NCBI GenBank assembly: GCA_937899895.1
Contig: CALBQR010000034.1
Location: 1-64,000, forward strand
Direction: 5' to 3'
Length of the DNA: 64,000 nt
From: an uncultured Alistipes sp.
Lineage (GTDB): Bacteria > Bacteroidota > Bacteroidia > Bacteroidales > Rikenellaceae
Part shown: positions 42,234 to 50,874 of the stretch, piece after piece
Layout: each line of letters starts with the position of its first letter
Numbering within the stretch: position 1 is the stretch's first letter
Notes under the pieces: generated by a model
Database searches by the model: none
Told to the model about the DNA's origin: nothing
Seen by the model: the letters and a program-made list of their open reading frames with translations, nothing else
Translations under genes and position numbers: made by a program

Positions 42234-43181
42234 ATGAAAAAGGTATCACTTCTTATCCCAGCTTATAATGAGCAAGAGTCGCTTCCACTGTTGTATCAAA
42301 AGATTGTAGAGGTAACAGATACATTGCCGCAATATGAATGGGAGTTTATGTTCGTAAATGATGGAAGTAAAGATAATACTCTGAATATTTTACGACAGCT
42401 TCGTTCTACTGATCGCCGAGTAAATTATATAGATCTTGCTCGTAATTTCGGTAAAGAGGTGGCAATGCTTGCCGGCTTTGATCACGTTACGGGAGATTGT
42501 ATGATTATAATGGATGCCGATTTGCAGCATCCCCCTACGGTTATTCCCGATTTCCTTGCCAAATGGGAGGAGGGCTATGAGGATGTCTATGCAATCCGAA
42601 AGACAAGAGGTGAGGAGAGTTGGCTGCGAAAACAGTTCTCATTATTGTTCTATAAAATTTTGCAGAAAACGACCCGTGTCGATATTCTTCAAAATGTAGG
42701 TGATTTCCGACTGCTCGATCGTAAATGTATCGATATGCTCAAACAACTGCGCGAGAGTGAGCGATATACCAAGGGAATGTTCTGTTGGATTGGCTGCAAG
42801 AAAATAGGCGTTGAGTTTGAGCAGGGAGATCGCGTTGCGGGACAATCTTCTTGGAACTTTATGTCGCTACTCAATCTTGCCATTGAGGGTATTACATCGT
42901 TTACTACTGCTCCGTTGCGTATTGCAACATTTTCAGGAGTATGTATCGCGGCCCTTGCATTTATCTACCTTGTGTATATAATTATAAAGGCTATGGTATG
43001 GGGCGATCCGGTTGCAGGCTTCCCATCATTGATGGCTGTGATATTGTTTATTGGAGGTATTCAGATACTTTTCTTGGGTGTTATTGGCGAGTATCTTGGC
43101 CGCGTATTTAATGAAACCAAACGCCGCCCTGTCTATTTTGTAGAATCGGTAAATGATGAGCCGTATGACCCTCGCAAGTAA
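42234..43181 (+). CDS. GtrB/DPM1-like polyprenyl-phosphate glycosyltransferase
   Basis: GT2 enzyme of 315 residues that would make an undecaprenyl-phosphate-linked monosaccharide. The catalytic domain has LIPAYNEQESLP, VNDGSKDNTL, ARNFGKEVAMLAGFDH and DADLQHPP (DxD). A QSSW motif (VAGQSSWNF) is present, and the C-terminus has two membrane helices (~232-300) with GVIGEYLGRVFNETK. This is the GtrB/ArnC pattern. It is placed between GtrA and two DUF6056-like proteins; together they could form a sugar-decoration module. Confidence 0.9.
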   Translation: MKKVSLLIPAYNEQESLPLLYQKIVEVTDTLPQYEWEFMFVNDGSKDNTLNILRQLRSTDRRVNYIDLARNFGKEVAMLAGFDHVTGDCMIIMDADLQHPPTVIPDFLAKWEEGYEDVYAIRKTRGEESWLRKQFSLLFYKILQKTTRVDILQNVGDFRLLDRKCIDMLKQLRESERYTKGMFCWIGCKKIGVEFEQGDRVAGQSSWNFMSLLNLAIEGITSFTTAPLRIATFSGVCIAALAFIYLVYIIIKAMVWGDPVAGFPSLMAVILFIGGIQILFLGVIGEYLGRVFNETKRRPVYFVESVNDEPYDPRK

Positions 43182-44838
43182 ATTAACCACTCGCCTAAAC
43201 CCCAATGAAAGCACTATTATTGAGCGTAGTGTCTTCTTTTTGATAATAGGTGTTGCTTTCTATTTATTAAATAGATTCTCCTTTATAATAGCTGACGATT
43301 ATAGATATGCCTTCATTTTAGCAACTGAGGAGCGAATAAAATCAATATCTGATATTCTAGAATCCCAGATATTGCATTACAAAATTTGGAATGGGCGTTT
43401 TATTGTACATTGCGTAGTCCAATTATTTTGTGGGTTATGGAGTTTTGAAGCCTTTAAGATATTTAATACAATATTTTTTGTCGCTTTTTGCGCATTAACA
43501 ACGCGCTGTATTACGGGAATGTGGCGCAGTGGTATAGTATGGTACGGTTTATCCGCTGCCATTTTATGGCTTATGCTCCCAGCTGTAGGAACTATTATGT
43601 TGAGCAATGTGGCATGTGCGGTAAACTATTTATGGGTAGCAGTAATCAATATAGCATTCCTTATATATGTTTTCAAATATAAAGAAGAACGAGTAGATTC
43701 TATCTATAAAGGAATATTCATTATATTGTTAAGTGCAATTATAGGATCGTTACAAGAGAGTTTCTCAATTCCTATAGTCGGTGCTTTTATGTTGTATTAT
43801 ATTTTTGGGAAGGCGCAAATTAGAAATAAGAATATACAATATCAATATTTGTTGATAGGATATTTGATAGGTACAATACTTTTAGTTTTTGCCCCATCAA
43901 ATATTTTGAGATTATTTAATAGAGGCGCGGCGGATGGTGGAGATCTTTTTGCTTCTAGTCCGTATATTCTGGCGTGCGTCCAAAGATTTATCGCGATAGT
44001 ATTCAATAATTGGTTATCTTTAATATTCATTGTTGTCCATGGAGTATTGTTGTTAGTACGTAGATATCGACATTGGCTATATCCATTTATAGTCAACCAT
44101 ATATGCTTATACCTAATGCTTGGTATCGGTGTCGGGTTTGGAGTTTTTGTAGCTTTTGCGGGGACTCATCAATTATTTTTCTCTAGTTGGATCGTAATTG
44201 TTATTTTGATTAAATTGTGCTATGTGCTATATGGGGATATTGCCAATAAACTATCAAAGACAATAATAATTCTATGCGCAATATGCATGTTGCCAATTGT
44301 GTATTACACAATGTGTGTGAGATCAGAAATACATAAAGCGCATCAGGACTATGTGGAAGCTATCAAATCATCCGATAATGGCATTGTAGTAGCGGGGAAA
44401 TGGATTCAAACTTGTTTTAAGCCCAAAAATATAATAGAAGAGTTATACACAAGAACCGCATTAGTCTACCGTAGAAATTATCAATCGTTGTATTATACAG
44501 ATTCTAATGATAATATTAGGAATATTATACCGGTCTCTATAGAGAATATAGAAGGAATGGCATCTCAAAATATGGTAGCAGATAGGACTGCATATGTCTC
44601 AGATTATTATGCTCATATTTTTATCCTCCCGAAGAATACTCGCTCTATAAAAGTGAAAGTAGATTATCCTGCAGTCGGATTTGGCCGTATTAAGCGTATT
44701 CTTCTCAATCAGTCAATGTGGGTGTCATATATGAAACAGAACGAAGATTTTGAAATAGTAGAGGACGATAACAATAAGTACTATATAATGTATGATTCAG
44801 AAAGCCAATGTCGAGTAACATTGGAAGATTGGGAATAA
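43165..44838 (+). CDS. polytopic membrane protein, DUF6056-like (candidate GtrC-type transferase)
   Basis: Integral membrane protein of about 557 residues with some ten helices and a C-terminal soluble part. After the first helix comes IIADDYRYAFI, a pair of acids in the position typical of GT-C glycosyltransferases, then HYKIWNGRFIVH. The next gene has the same layout and the same ADDY and NGR motifs. I recognise the pattern as DUF6056-like. In GtrABC clusters the third gene is a polytopic transferase that puts the lipid-linked sugar on the O-antigen, so that role is inferred. It overlaps the GtrB-like gene by about 17 bases. Very AT-rich. Confidence 0.72.
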   Translation: MTLASKLTTRLNPNESTIIERSVFFLIIGVAFYLLNRFSFIIADDYRYAFILATEERIKSISDILESQILHYKIWNGRFIVHCVVQLFCGLWSFEAFKIFNTIFFVAFCALTTRCITGMWRSGIVWYGLSAAILWLMLPAVGTIMLSNVACAVNYLWVAVINIAFLIYVFKYKEERVDSIYKGIFIILLSAIIGSLQESFSIPIVGAFMLYYIFGKAQIRNKNIQYQYLLIGYLIGTILLVFAPSNILRLFNRGAADGGDLFASSPYILACVQRFIAIVFNNWLSLIFIVVHGVLLLVRRYRHWLYPFIVNHICLYLMLGIGVGFGVFVAFAGTHQLFFSSWIVIVILIKLCYVLYGDIANKLSKTIIILCAICMLPIVYYTMCVRSEIHKAHQDYVEAIKSSDNGIVVAGKWIQTCFKPKNIIEELYTRTALVYRRNYQSLYYTDSNDNIRNIIPVSIENIEGMASQNMVADRTAYVSDYYAHIFILPKNTRSIKVKVDYPAVGFGRIKRILLNQSMWVSYMKQNEDFEIVEDDNNKYYIMYDSESQCRVTLEDWE

Positions 44839-44867
44839 TAATTGATAAACTAAACAAGATTACTGAA

Positions 44868-46529
44868 ATGCGAATAAAAAATAATATTGTACTATTTATT
44901 GTATGGCTAATAATATGTTTATTTAATTTTCTCACTCCGTTATCTGCTGATGATTATTGCTATATGATGATTGTCGGGCAGGAACCTGCGCAGATTGATA
45001 CTTTGGGAGACGTGTTTACCTCTATCTCTTATCACTATATGCACTCCAATGGCCGCTCATTGGTGCATGCATTGATTCAGATATTTGCAGGGATATTGGG
45101 TAAAACAGTCTTCTGTATAGTGAATGCTTTGATGTTTGTATTATTTGTTCAGCTTATTCGTAAATTGGCTAATATAGATGGAAAGTCATACCTATATACA
45201 ATAATATTAATCGCCTTTATCTGGCTGTTTATCCCGGCATTTGCTGAAACGACTCTGTGGCTCTCCGGAAGTGTCAATTATCTTTGGGCGACAACGGCGG
45301 CATTAGCTTTTATTTATCTTATAAATAATATCGAGAAGCTATCCAATAGATATTATCTGTACCCAATTTATCTCTTAATCGGCGTATGCTGTGGTTGGTC
45401 GCACGAGTGTTGTGCTACGGCACTTGTAGGTGGCGTTGGACTATATTACTTGCTAAATTTCAAGAAATTCAGAGGCCCGATAATCCCGATATTTATTGGC
45501 TTGTGTATTGGTGCGTTGATATTAATTCTATCACCTGGCACTATGGGTCGAGCCGAGGGGGCAGGCCTGCTTTCGAGTGGAATCGTGGCGATGATTATTC
45601 GTTTTGTAGGCGGCTTTGTGAATTTTATTATTGACGGTATCCCAACGGCGATTACCCTATTTATAGCGGTATGTGCTTTGTTGTTCGCGCGTCCGTGGGG
45701 CAAGAACTTTGTTCGAGAGAATCAGTTGTTGCTTTCAATTTGGCTTATTGCAGTGCTTTTTTCGGTGTTTGTAGGCGGTGCTACGCATAGATCAATGTTC
45801 TTTGTGAGCAGCATCTCGACAATCCTCCTTTTTAAGATCTTTGCCGAGTGCGTAAAATCAACAAAGGCCAATGCTGTCGTAACGGCTATATTTGGGGTAT
45901 GTGCTATTGGCGTTTTATGTGCTGTTATGCCTGCGATGATTGAGAATAGAACTTGTTCGCAAATATTGCACTCAATGATTGATTCGCCTATGGGTGAAGA
46001 GGTTATGGTGGCATATGACACTCCGAAACTGGACAATAAATTAAAGAGACGATATATTAAAGCCGAATTTGGTAGTGGAAATGGATACAAGAACCAGGAT
46101 TGGGAGGTCGTTGCAGTAAGCCGTATGTCAGGTAAGAAATCTATCTATATATTACCGACAGCGTTTTATGATGCTATATATGAATCTGATAAGTTCTGCA
46201 ATGAACAAAATCAAATTCTGGATGGATTATACACAACGCCTGACTTGCGTTTCTTTGTAAAGAGAGTGGATGACGATGTTGAGATAACCGAGCAACAACT
46301 TGCTGATGCTGTTGTGAAATACGATATTGCCAAGGCTACTACCAATGATCTTGGAGGATATAGTTTCAGGCAGCGTTTATTCTTGGATATATTATCCAAA
46401 TATAAAGCTCATCAGATTGAGAAGACGTCGGCTTTGACTCTGTTGAACACCCCTTTCGGTAGATATCTGCTAATTGATAAGTGCGAAGTCAAAGATAATA
46501 GATATTTGAATTGCGAGATAATATTATAG
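44868..46529 (+). CDS. polytopic membrane protein, DUF6056-like paralogue
   Basis: About 553 residues, same architecture as the preceding gene: first helix then LSADDYCYMMI, later HYMHSNGRSLVH, an LWLSGSVNYLWATT helix and GWSHECCATALVGG, followed by more helices and a C-terminal soluble domain of some 170 residues. The start at 44868 (MRIKNNIVLF) fits the homologue better than the ATG at 44808, which lies inside the previous gene. It ends the polysaccharide operon: a strong terminator follows after 21 bases. Probable GT-C type transferase by position and topology. Confidence 0.72.
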   Translation: MRIKNNIVLFIVWLIICLFNFLTPLSADDYCYMMIVGQEPAQIDTLGDVFTSISYHYMHSNGRSLVHALIQIFAGILGKTVFCIVNALMFVLFVQLIRKLANIDGKSYLYTIILIAFIWLFIPAFAETTLWLSGSVNYLWATTAALAFIYLINNIEKLSNRYYLYPIYLLIGVCCGWSHECCATALVGGVGLYYLLNFKKFRGPIIPIFIGLCIGALILILSPGTMGRAEGAGLLSSGIVAMIIRFVGGFVNFIIDGIPTAITLFIAVCALLFARPWGKNFVRENQLLLSIWLIAVLFSVFVGGATHRSMFFVSSISTILLFKIFAECVKSTKANAVVTAIFGVCAIGVLCAVMPAMIENRTCSQILHSMIDSPMGEEVMVAYDTPKLDNKLKRRYIKAEFGSGNGYKNQDWEVVAVSRMSGKKSIYILPTAFYDAIYESDKFCNEQNQILDGLYTTPDLRFFVKRVDDDVEITEQQLADAVVKYDIAKATTNDLGGYSFRQRLFLDILSKYKAHQIEKTSALTLLNTPFGRYLLIDKCEVKDNRYLNCEIIL

Positions 46530-46550
46530 AGTTATCGCAATAGCTTACAA

Positions 46551-46588
46551 AAATATCCCGCTCCGAATACAGTCGGAGCGGGATATTT
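46551..46588 (+). terminator. terminator of the polysaccharide operon
   Basis: Perfect 16-bp stem (46551-46566 with 46573-46588), six-base loop, and a following T-rich tail. It would also work for the minus-strand gene that converges on it. Confidence 0.92.
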
Positions 46589-46609
46589 TTGTTATAATAA
46601 TGAGATGTT

Positions 46610-46670
46610 TTATCTCACATTTGCGATGCTGATCAAATCGGCGAAGATACCCGCAGCAGTTACGCTTGCG
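46610..46670 (-). pseudogene. 60-bp copy of the thrA 3' end
   Basis: 46611-46670 matches 48430-48489, the last codons of the intact thrA, at 58 of 60 positions. Read on the minus strand it encodes the same closing residues LISIANVR followed by a stop (TAA instead of TAG). The rest of thrA is absent here. The GT2 gene beside it ends within this piece and takes its last residues and stop from it (out of frame with thrA). It marks a past recombination junction. Confidence 0.85.
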
Positions 46671-47760
46671 TTCTTTTATGTTTTAAGATGATTAAATCTA
46701 CTTTCGCTAAACATTTCTTAATAATCTTTTTTAACGATCTAACAGCAAATGGGAAGTGAGAACACATCATTAGTGATCGCCTAAATAAGATTGGTTCTTG
46801 ATTGTTTAAGGCTTTGATATATCCTTTATTAATAGGATGAGTGATGGCTGTTGCAATATCATATTGTATGCATATCTCATACATCTCTTGTATCTTACGA
46901 TGTAGATCATTCTTGATTTTTATATGCTCTCTATAATATATGGTTGAATAGATGGCTTTATGATACAGTTCATTTTGTTTTTTGGAAGATTGCCAATTTA
47001 GATTGGGAAATAATTTATTGAAGCGAAACCAATCTTGAATTTCCATCTTAAAGAAATTTTCGCGATAATTATACACTAGAGAATTTGAACTATGGTGAAT
47101 ATAATTATAAAAAGGAGTATTATCAAAACCGATATTATTAATTGCTTTGTAATATTCTATACAGAATTGCCAATCTTCGCCGTGGGATCTATCGGTATTA
47201 AAGGTGATGTTATTGCTTTTTATTATTGATGAGATAAATAATTTATTCCATACTTGACAAAGACAATCAGTAGAATACTCCCTAAATCCCAATAAAGGCT
47301 CGATAATATACATTGATATCTCGTGTTTGTTTAATATATCATTATCGTTGAATGGTGTTTGAGAGATAGTCTGCTTGCCATTATAATTGTGAATGCGGAC
47401 TCCACAACATATACAATCAAGCTTATCCTGTGTAAGCTTTGAGTGTAAAGACATATACATATTGGGGTGAATTGTATCATCGGCATCGACAAATGTGATA
47501 TACTTTTTTGTCGCTATTTTTAGTCCTTGATTACGAGCATTGCTTACACCGGCATTTGCTATATGCTTAACTCGTATGCGGCAGTCCTTTTGCGCGTATT
47601 CATCAAGGATAGTTTTGCTGTTGTCAGTTGATCCATCATTTATGCATATAATCTCGATATCATGGAATGTTGATTGGGTGATACTATCCAAACACGCTTT
47701 AATATATTTATCTGCATTATAAACAGGAATGATGATTGAAATACCATTATTCATACTCAT
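46660..47760 (-). CDS. GT2-family glycosyltransferase, 3' end formed at a recombination junction
   Basis: 366-residue family-2 glycosyltransferase on the opposite strand to the polysaccharide operon. It starts ISIIIPVYNADKYI, with CINDGSTDNSKTIL, NAGVSNARNQGLKIA and the DxD motif in FVDADDTIHP; a GEDWQFCIEYY motif follows. The catalytic domain looks complete. The last few codons lie in the thrA-derived piece, so the natural C-terminus may be slightly altered or shortened. No promoter is seen directly in front of it; it starts 25 bases after the end of a gene fragment that was probably the previous gene of its original operon. Confidence 0.87.
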   Translation of the reverse strand: MSMNNGISIIIPVYNADKYIKACLDSITQSTFHDIEIICINDGSTDNSKTILDEYAQKDCRIRVKHIANAGVSNARNQGLKIATKKYITFVDADDTIHPNMYMSLHSKLTQDKLDCICCGVRIHNYNGKQTISQTPFNDNDILNKHEISMYIIEPLLGFREYSTDCLCQVWNKLFISSIIKSNNITFNTDRSHGEDWQFCIEYYKAINNIGFDNTPFYNYIHHSSNSLVYNYRENFFKMEIQDWFRFNKLFPNLNWQSSKKQNELYHKAIYSTIYYREHIKIKNDLHRKIQEMYEICIQYDIATAITHPINKGYIKALNNQEPILFRRSLMMCSHFPFAVRSLKKIIKKCLAKVDLIILKHKRTQA

Positions 47761-47785
47761 ACAATATAATTGAATATTGCCTTAT

Positions 47786-47989
47786 TCAGGTTATAGATCT
47801 TAATAGTCTTGATGCCATTCTTGGCATGCGCACTAATGTTAAGGGCATTTTATGTCGTAATACATTGATTATGCCTAAAAAGAATGTTGCACTATAATTT
47901 TTATAATTGTGCCTAAATGACTGATTGTTCCAATACTTGGTGAATCTATCATAGAGAGGCTTATTGGGGGGAATATATAAAAAGCGCAT
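47786..47989 (-). pseudogene. C-terminal remnant of an unidentified gene
   Basis: An open frame of 67 codons on the minus strand reading NKPLYDRFTKYWNNQSFRHN and onward to RMASRLLRSIT. It looks like the tail of a larger protein, perhaps a glycosyltransferase. The first eight codons run through a terminator hairpin, and a stop lies just upstream in frame, so the 5' part of the gene is missing. It leads directly into the GT2 gene. Identity is not established. Confidence 0.5.
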
Positions 47990-48022
47990 ATGGAGAAACT
48001 ATTTACTCCATATGCGCTTTTT
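47979..48022. terminator. two-way hairpin terminator
   Basis: Perfect 17-bp stem (47979-47995 with 48006-48022) with a 10-base loop, and T-runs on both strands. On the minus strand it ends the transcript from the promoter at 48159-48189 before the gene remnant. Confidence 0.9.
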
Positions 48023-48075
48023 GTATTTATTGATAATTTAGCTAATAAAGACCTAGAAATAAAGGCCCGCAAATA

Positions 48076-48084
48076 CCCCCCCCC
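48076..48084. repeat. homopolymer tract of nine C (plus strand)
   Basis: A C9 run in gene-free sequence between the terminator at 47979 and thrA. Such tracts are prone to slippage. No gene spans it, so it would at most vary a leader or small RNA. Confidence 0.9.
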
Positions 48085-48158
48085 TCAGCGAGTTACAGGG
48101 AGCGTAGGTGTGATATGATATATCGCAAACCATTGTTAGGACAAGATGTTTTTATTGG

Positions 48159-48189
48159 CAAATATAGCAAAGAAAAATTTAAGAAACAA
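48159..48189 (-). promoter_or_regulatory. promoter of the orphan unit upstream of the GT2 gene
   Basis: Minus strand: TTG (48187-48189), 20 bases, TATATTTG (48159-48166). The remaining gene-free sequence up to 48362 shows nothing I can name. Confidence 0.65.
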
Positions 48190-48362
48190 TAACTCTCAGA
48201 ACAAACTTATATTGTTGTCGTAAACATAATTACAAAATAGAAACTGCACATCGGTTCCCCTAGCTGATTGTTCCCCGAAACCTATCTGATTCAATCGCTG
48301 ATGTTGTATATAGGAGAGTCAATAAAGACGTGGTTATATTAGGCTTATATTTTAATGGGAAT

Positions 48363-48411
48363 CACAAAGCACCCCCGCTCTGATAAACCATCAGAGCGGG
48401 GGTGCTTTGTG
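48363..48411 (-). terminator. long hairpin after thrA
   Basis: Perfect 21-bp stem (48363-48383 with 48391-48411), seven-base loop. The tail after it on the minus strand is only moderately T-rich, but its position 18 bases past the thrA stop makes a terminator role likely. Confidence 0.8.
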
Positions 48412-48428
48412 GATAGAAGCAAATGTTG

Positions 48429-50864
48429 CTATCTCACATTTGCGATGCTGATCAAATCGGCGAAGACACCCGCGGCAGTTACGCTTGCGCCTGCGCCGTA
48501 GCCCTTAATCTGCATCGGGTACTCCTTATAACGCTCTGTGGTGAGTGAGATCACATTGTTGCTGCCCGAAAGATTGTAGAGCGAATTGTCGGCACCAATC
48601 TCTTTCAGCCCGACGGTTGCCTTGCCGCGATTGTATTCTGCTACGAAACGCCAACGCAATCCCCTCTCCTCCATTCGTTTACGATCTGCCTCGAATTGTG
48701 CATCAAGTTCGGGGATATTCTTCCAGAACTCCTCCAACGAGCCCTCGAAGTAGCGATCGGGAATAAACAAATGTTTCTCGACATCACTTTGTTCGATGCG
48801 ATATTCCGCTTCTCGCGTCAAGATTACCAACTTACGTACAACGTCCATTCCGCTGAGATCAATACGAGGATCGGGCTCGGCATAGCCCTCTTCGCACGCC
48901 ATACGGATCGCCTTGCTTAAAGGTATATCGGCACTCATAACATCGAAAATGTAATTGAGCGTACCCGAAACAACCGCCTCAATGCGCGAAATGCGGTCGC
49001 CGCTCTTAATGAGCGAGCCGATGGTACTGATGATCGGCAGACCCGCGCCGACGTTGGTTTCGTACAAGAACTTGATACCGCGACGGCGAGCCGTCTTTTT
49101 CAGTCGGTCGTAGGTATCGTAGTCTGACGATGCTGCAATCTTGTTTGCCGCCACAACCGAAACGTTTGCATCAAGCAGCTTTTGGTAGGTTTGCGCCACA
49201 TCATAGCTTGCCGTACAATCGACAAATACCGAGTTGAAAATATTGGTGCGAATTATCTCGTCAGTGAATATCTGCGATGAAGATTCGGTCGTTGATTCAG
49301 CCAGCAGACGGCGATAATCGTGCAGATCAATACCGTCGCGATTGATAATCATACGACGCGAGTTAGCAATTCCCACAACGTTGATTTTAAGCGAATTCTC
49401 CTCGGCTAACTTATGCTGTTGTTTAGCTATCTGGTCTAGCAGATTGCTGCCAACCAAGCCCACGCCCGCAACAAATACGTTCAGCACTTGATACTCCGAC
49501 AAGAAGAATGAGTCGTGGATTACGTTTAACGCTTTGCGCAAGCTATCAAGCGAAATCACAAACGAGATGTTGGTCTCCGAAGCACCTTGCGAGCAAGCGA
49601 TCACGTTGATACCGTTGCGACCCAATGTGTTGAACAGCTGACCTGCCACGCCCGGAGTATGTTTCATATTTTCGCCAACGATCGCCACCGTTGCCAAGTC
49701 GTGCATAGCGATAATGTCGTTGATCTCACCTTGCGAGATCTCCTTCGAGAACTCGCGTGTCAGTTCCTCGACTGCCTTGATCGAATCCGACTCATTGACA
49801 CCAATCGAAGTGGTATTCTCCGAGGCTGCCTGCGCCACGAAATAGACACTGATACCTGCCTCGGCCAACGTGCGGAAGATTCGATGATTGACGCCGATAA
49901 CGCCCACCATACCAAGACCTTGAATCGTCAGCAGGCAGGTGTCGTTGATCGACGAGATACCCTTAATACTGCGCTCGTCTGCGCGGTGCTCATTTGAAAT
50001 GAGCGTGCCTGCCGCATCGGGGTTAAACGTATTACGGATACGGATTGGAATATTCTTGTGATAAACAGGGAATATCGTAGGCGGATAGACCACCTTTGCA
50101 CCGAAGTTACACAACTCGGTTGCCTCGGCAAAGGTCAGATGGTCAATCACATACGCCGAGTTGATCACACGCGGATCGGCCGTCATAAATCCATCGACGT
50201 CGGTCCAAATCTCCAACATATCGGCATCGAGAGCCGCCGCTACGATTGCAGCTGTGTAGTCCGATCCACCGCGACCGAGGTTTGTTACGTCGCCACTATC
50301 ACGATCCGACGAGATGAATCCACCCATTATGGTGCGTTGCGGCAACTCGGCAAATGCCTCACGAATTCGCTCATTGGTCTGATCGAAATCGACGATGTGC
50401 TTATCGTAATAGTGTGTTGTGCGGATAATCGAGCGCGAGTCTTTCAACTCTGCCCCATCAATCACTGCTGCAATAATCGTCGAAGAGAGACGCTCGCCAT
50501 AGCTTACAATTGTGTCGCGGGTGCGCTCCGAAAGATCTTTGATGAGGTAAATACCTTTGTAGATGTTCGACAATTCGTCGATCATCGCATCAACTTTCAA
50601 GCGAATCTCCGTAGCCAATGCGCTATCGCCCATCAACTCCTCGATTGTGGTATGGTGTTTATCAATGATGAATTGCAATTCGCTGATGTAGCCGTCGTCG
50701 CCCGAAGATGCCATTTTGGCCGTGCGGATCAATCGGTCAGTGATGCCGCCCATTGCCGAAACTACGACAATTGTAGGCTCTGCCGACTGCTCGACGATCT
50801 GCTTAACTTTCAGCATTGCTGAGGCGGATCCTACGGAGGAGCCGCCAAACTTCATAACTTTCAT
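48429..50864 (-). CDS. thrA: bifunctional aspartokinase/homoserine dehydrogenase
   Basis: Two-domain enzyme for the first and third steps of threonine and methionine synthesis, 811 residues. The aspartokinase domain starts MKVMKFGGSSVGSA (KFGGS) with VVVSAMGG and GRGGSDYTAAI. Two ACT-type regions (~310-460) sit between the domains and usually bind threonine. The homoserine dehydrogenase domain has the nucleotide-binding VAGVGLVGSNLLDQI near 470 and the catalytic TNVGAGLPIISTIGSL, KSGDRI, and EPDPRIDLSG. The ATG at 50864 is used; a TTG two codons upstream is less likely. It is third in the lepA operon. A 60-bp duplicate of its 3' end lies 1.8 kb away. Confidence 0.95.
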   Translation of the reverse strand: MKVMKFGGSSVGSASAMLKVKQIVEQSAEPTIVVVSAMGGITDRLIRTAKMASSGDDGYISELQFIIDKHHTTIEELMGDSALATEIRLKVDAMIDELSNIYKGIYLIKDLSERTRDTIVSYGERLSSTIIAAVIDGAELKDSRSIIRTTHYYDKHIVDFDQTNERIREAFAELPQRTIMGGFISSDRDSGDVTNLGRGGSDYTAAIVAAALDADMLEIWTDVDGFMTADPRVINSAYVIDHLTFAEATELCNFGAKVVYPPTIFPVYHKNIPIRIRNTFNPDAAGTLISNEHRADERSIKGISSINDTCLLTIQGLGMVGVIGVNHRIFRTLAEAGISVYFVAQAASENTTSIGVNESDSIKAVEELTREFSKEISQGEINDIIAMHDLATVAIVGENMKHTPGVAGQLFNTLGRNGINVIACSQGASETNISFVISLDSLRKALNVIHDSFFLSEYQVLNVFVAGVGLVGSNLLDQIAKQQHKLAEENSLKINVVGIANSRRMIINRDGIDLHDYRRLLAESTTESSSQIFTDEIIRTNIFNSVFVDCTASYDVAQTYQKLLDANVSVVAANKIAASSDYDTYDRLKKTARRRGIKFLYETNVGAGLPIISTIGSLIKSGDRISRIEAVVSGTLNYIFDVMSADIPLSKAIRMACEEGYAEPDPRIDLSGMDVVRKLVILTREAEYRIEQSDVEKHLFIPDRYFEGSLEEFWKNIPELDAQFEADRKRMEERGLRWRFVAEYNRGKATVGLKEIGADNSLYNLSGSNNVISLTTERYKEYPMQIKGYGAGASVTAAGVFADLISIANVR

Positions 50865-50874
50865 TCGCAATAAT

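Larger units (their letters stand above)
47979..48152 (-). ncRNA. candidate orphan small RNA or attenuated leader with a G9 tract
   Basis: A minus-strand unit with a full promoter (48159-48189) and a strong terminator, about 170 bases, with no reading frame worth noting. It includes a run of nine G (48076-48084 on this strand). It could be a small RNA, the leader of a lost polysaccharide operon now attenuated before the GT2 gene, or a relic. Not similar by eye to the candidate small RNA near 13.8 kb. Confidence 0.45.

Noticed and set aside
47875..48072. 65-codon frame on the minus strand
   Set aside because: It crosses a terminator hairpin and overlaps the gene remnant in another frame; low-complexity sequence with no family pattern.
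48076..48084. Phase-variable gene driven by the C9 tract
   Set aside because: No reading frame on either strand continues across it as a recognisable protein; kept only as a repeat.
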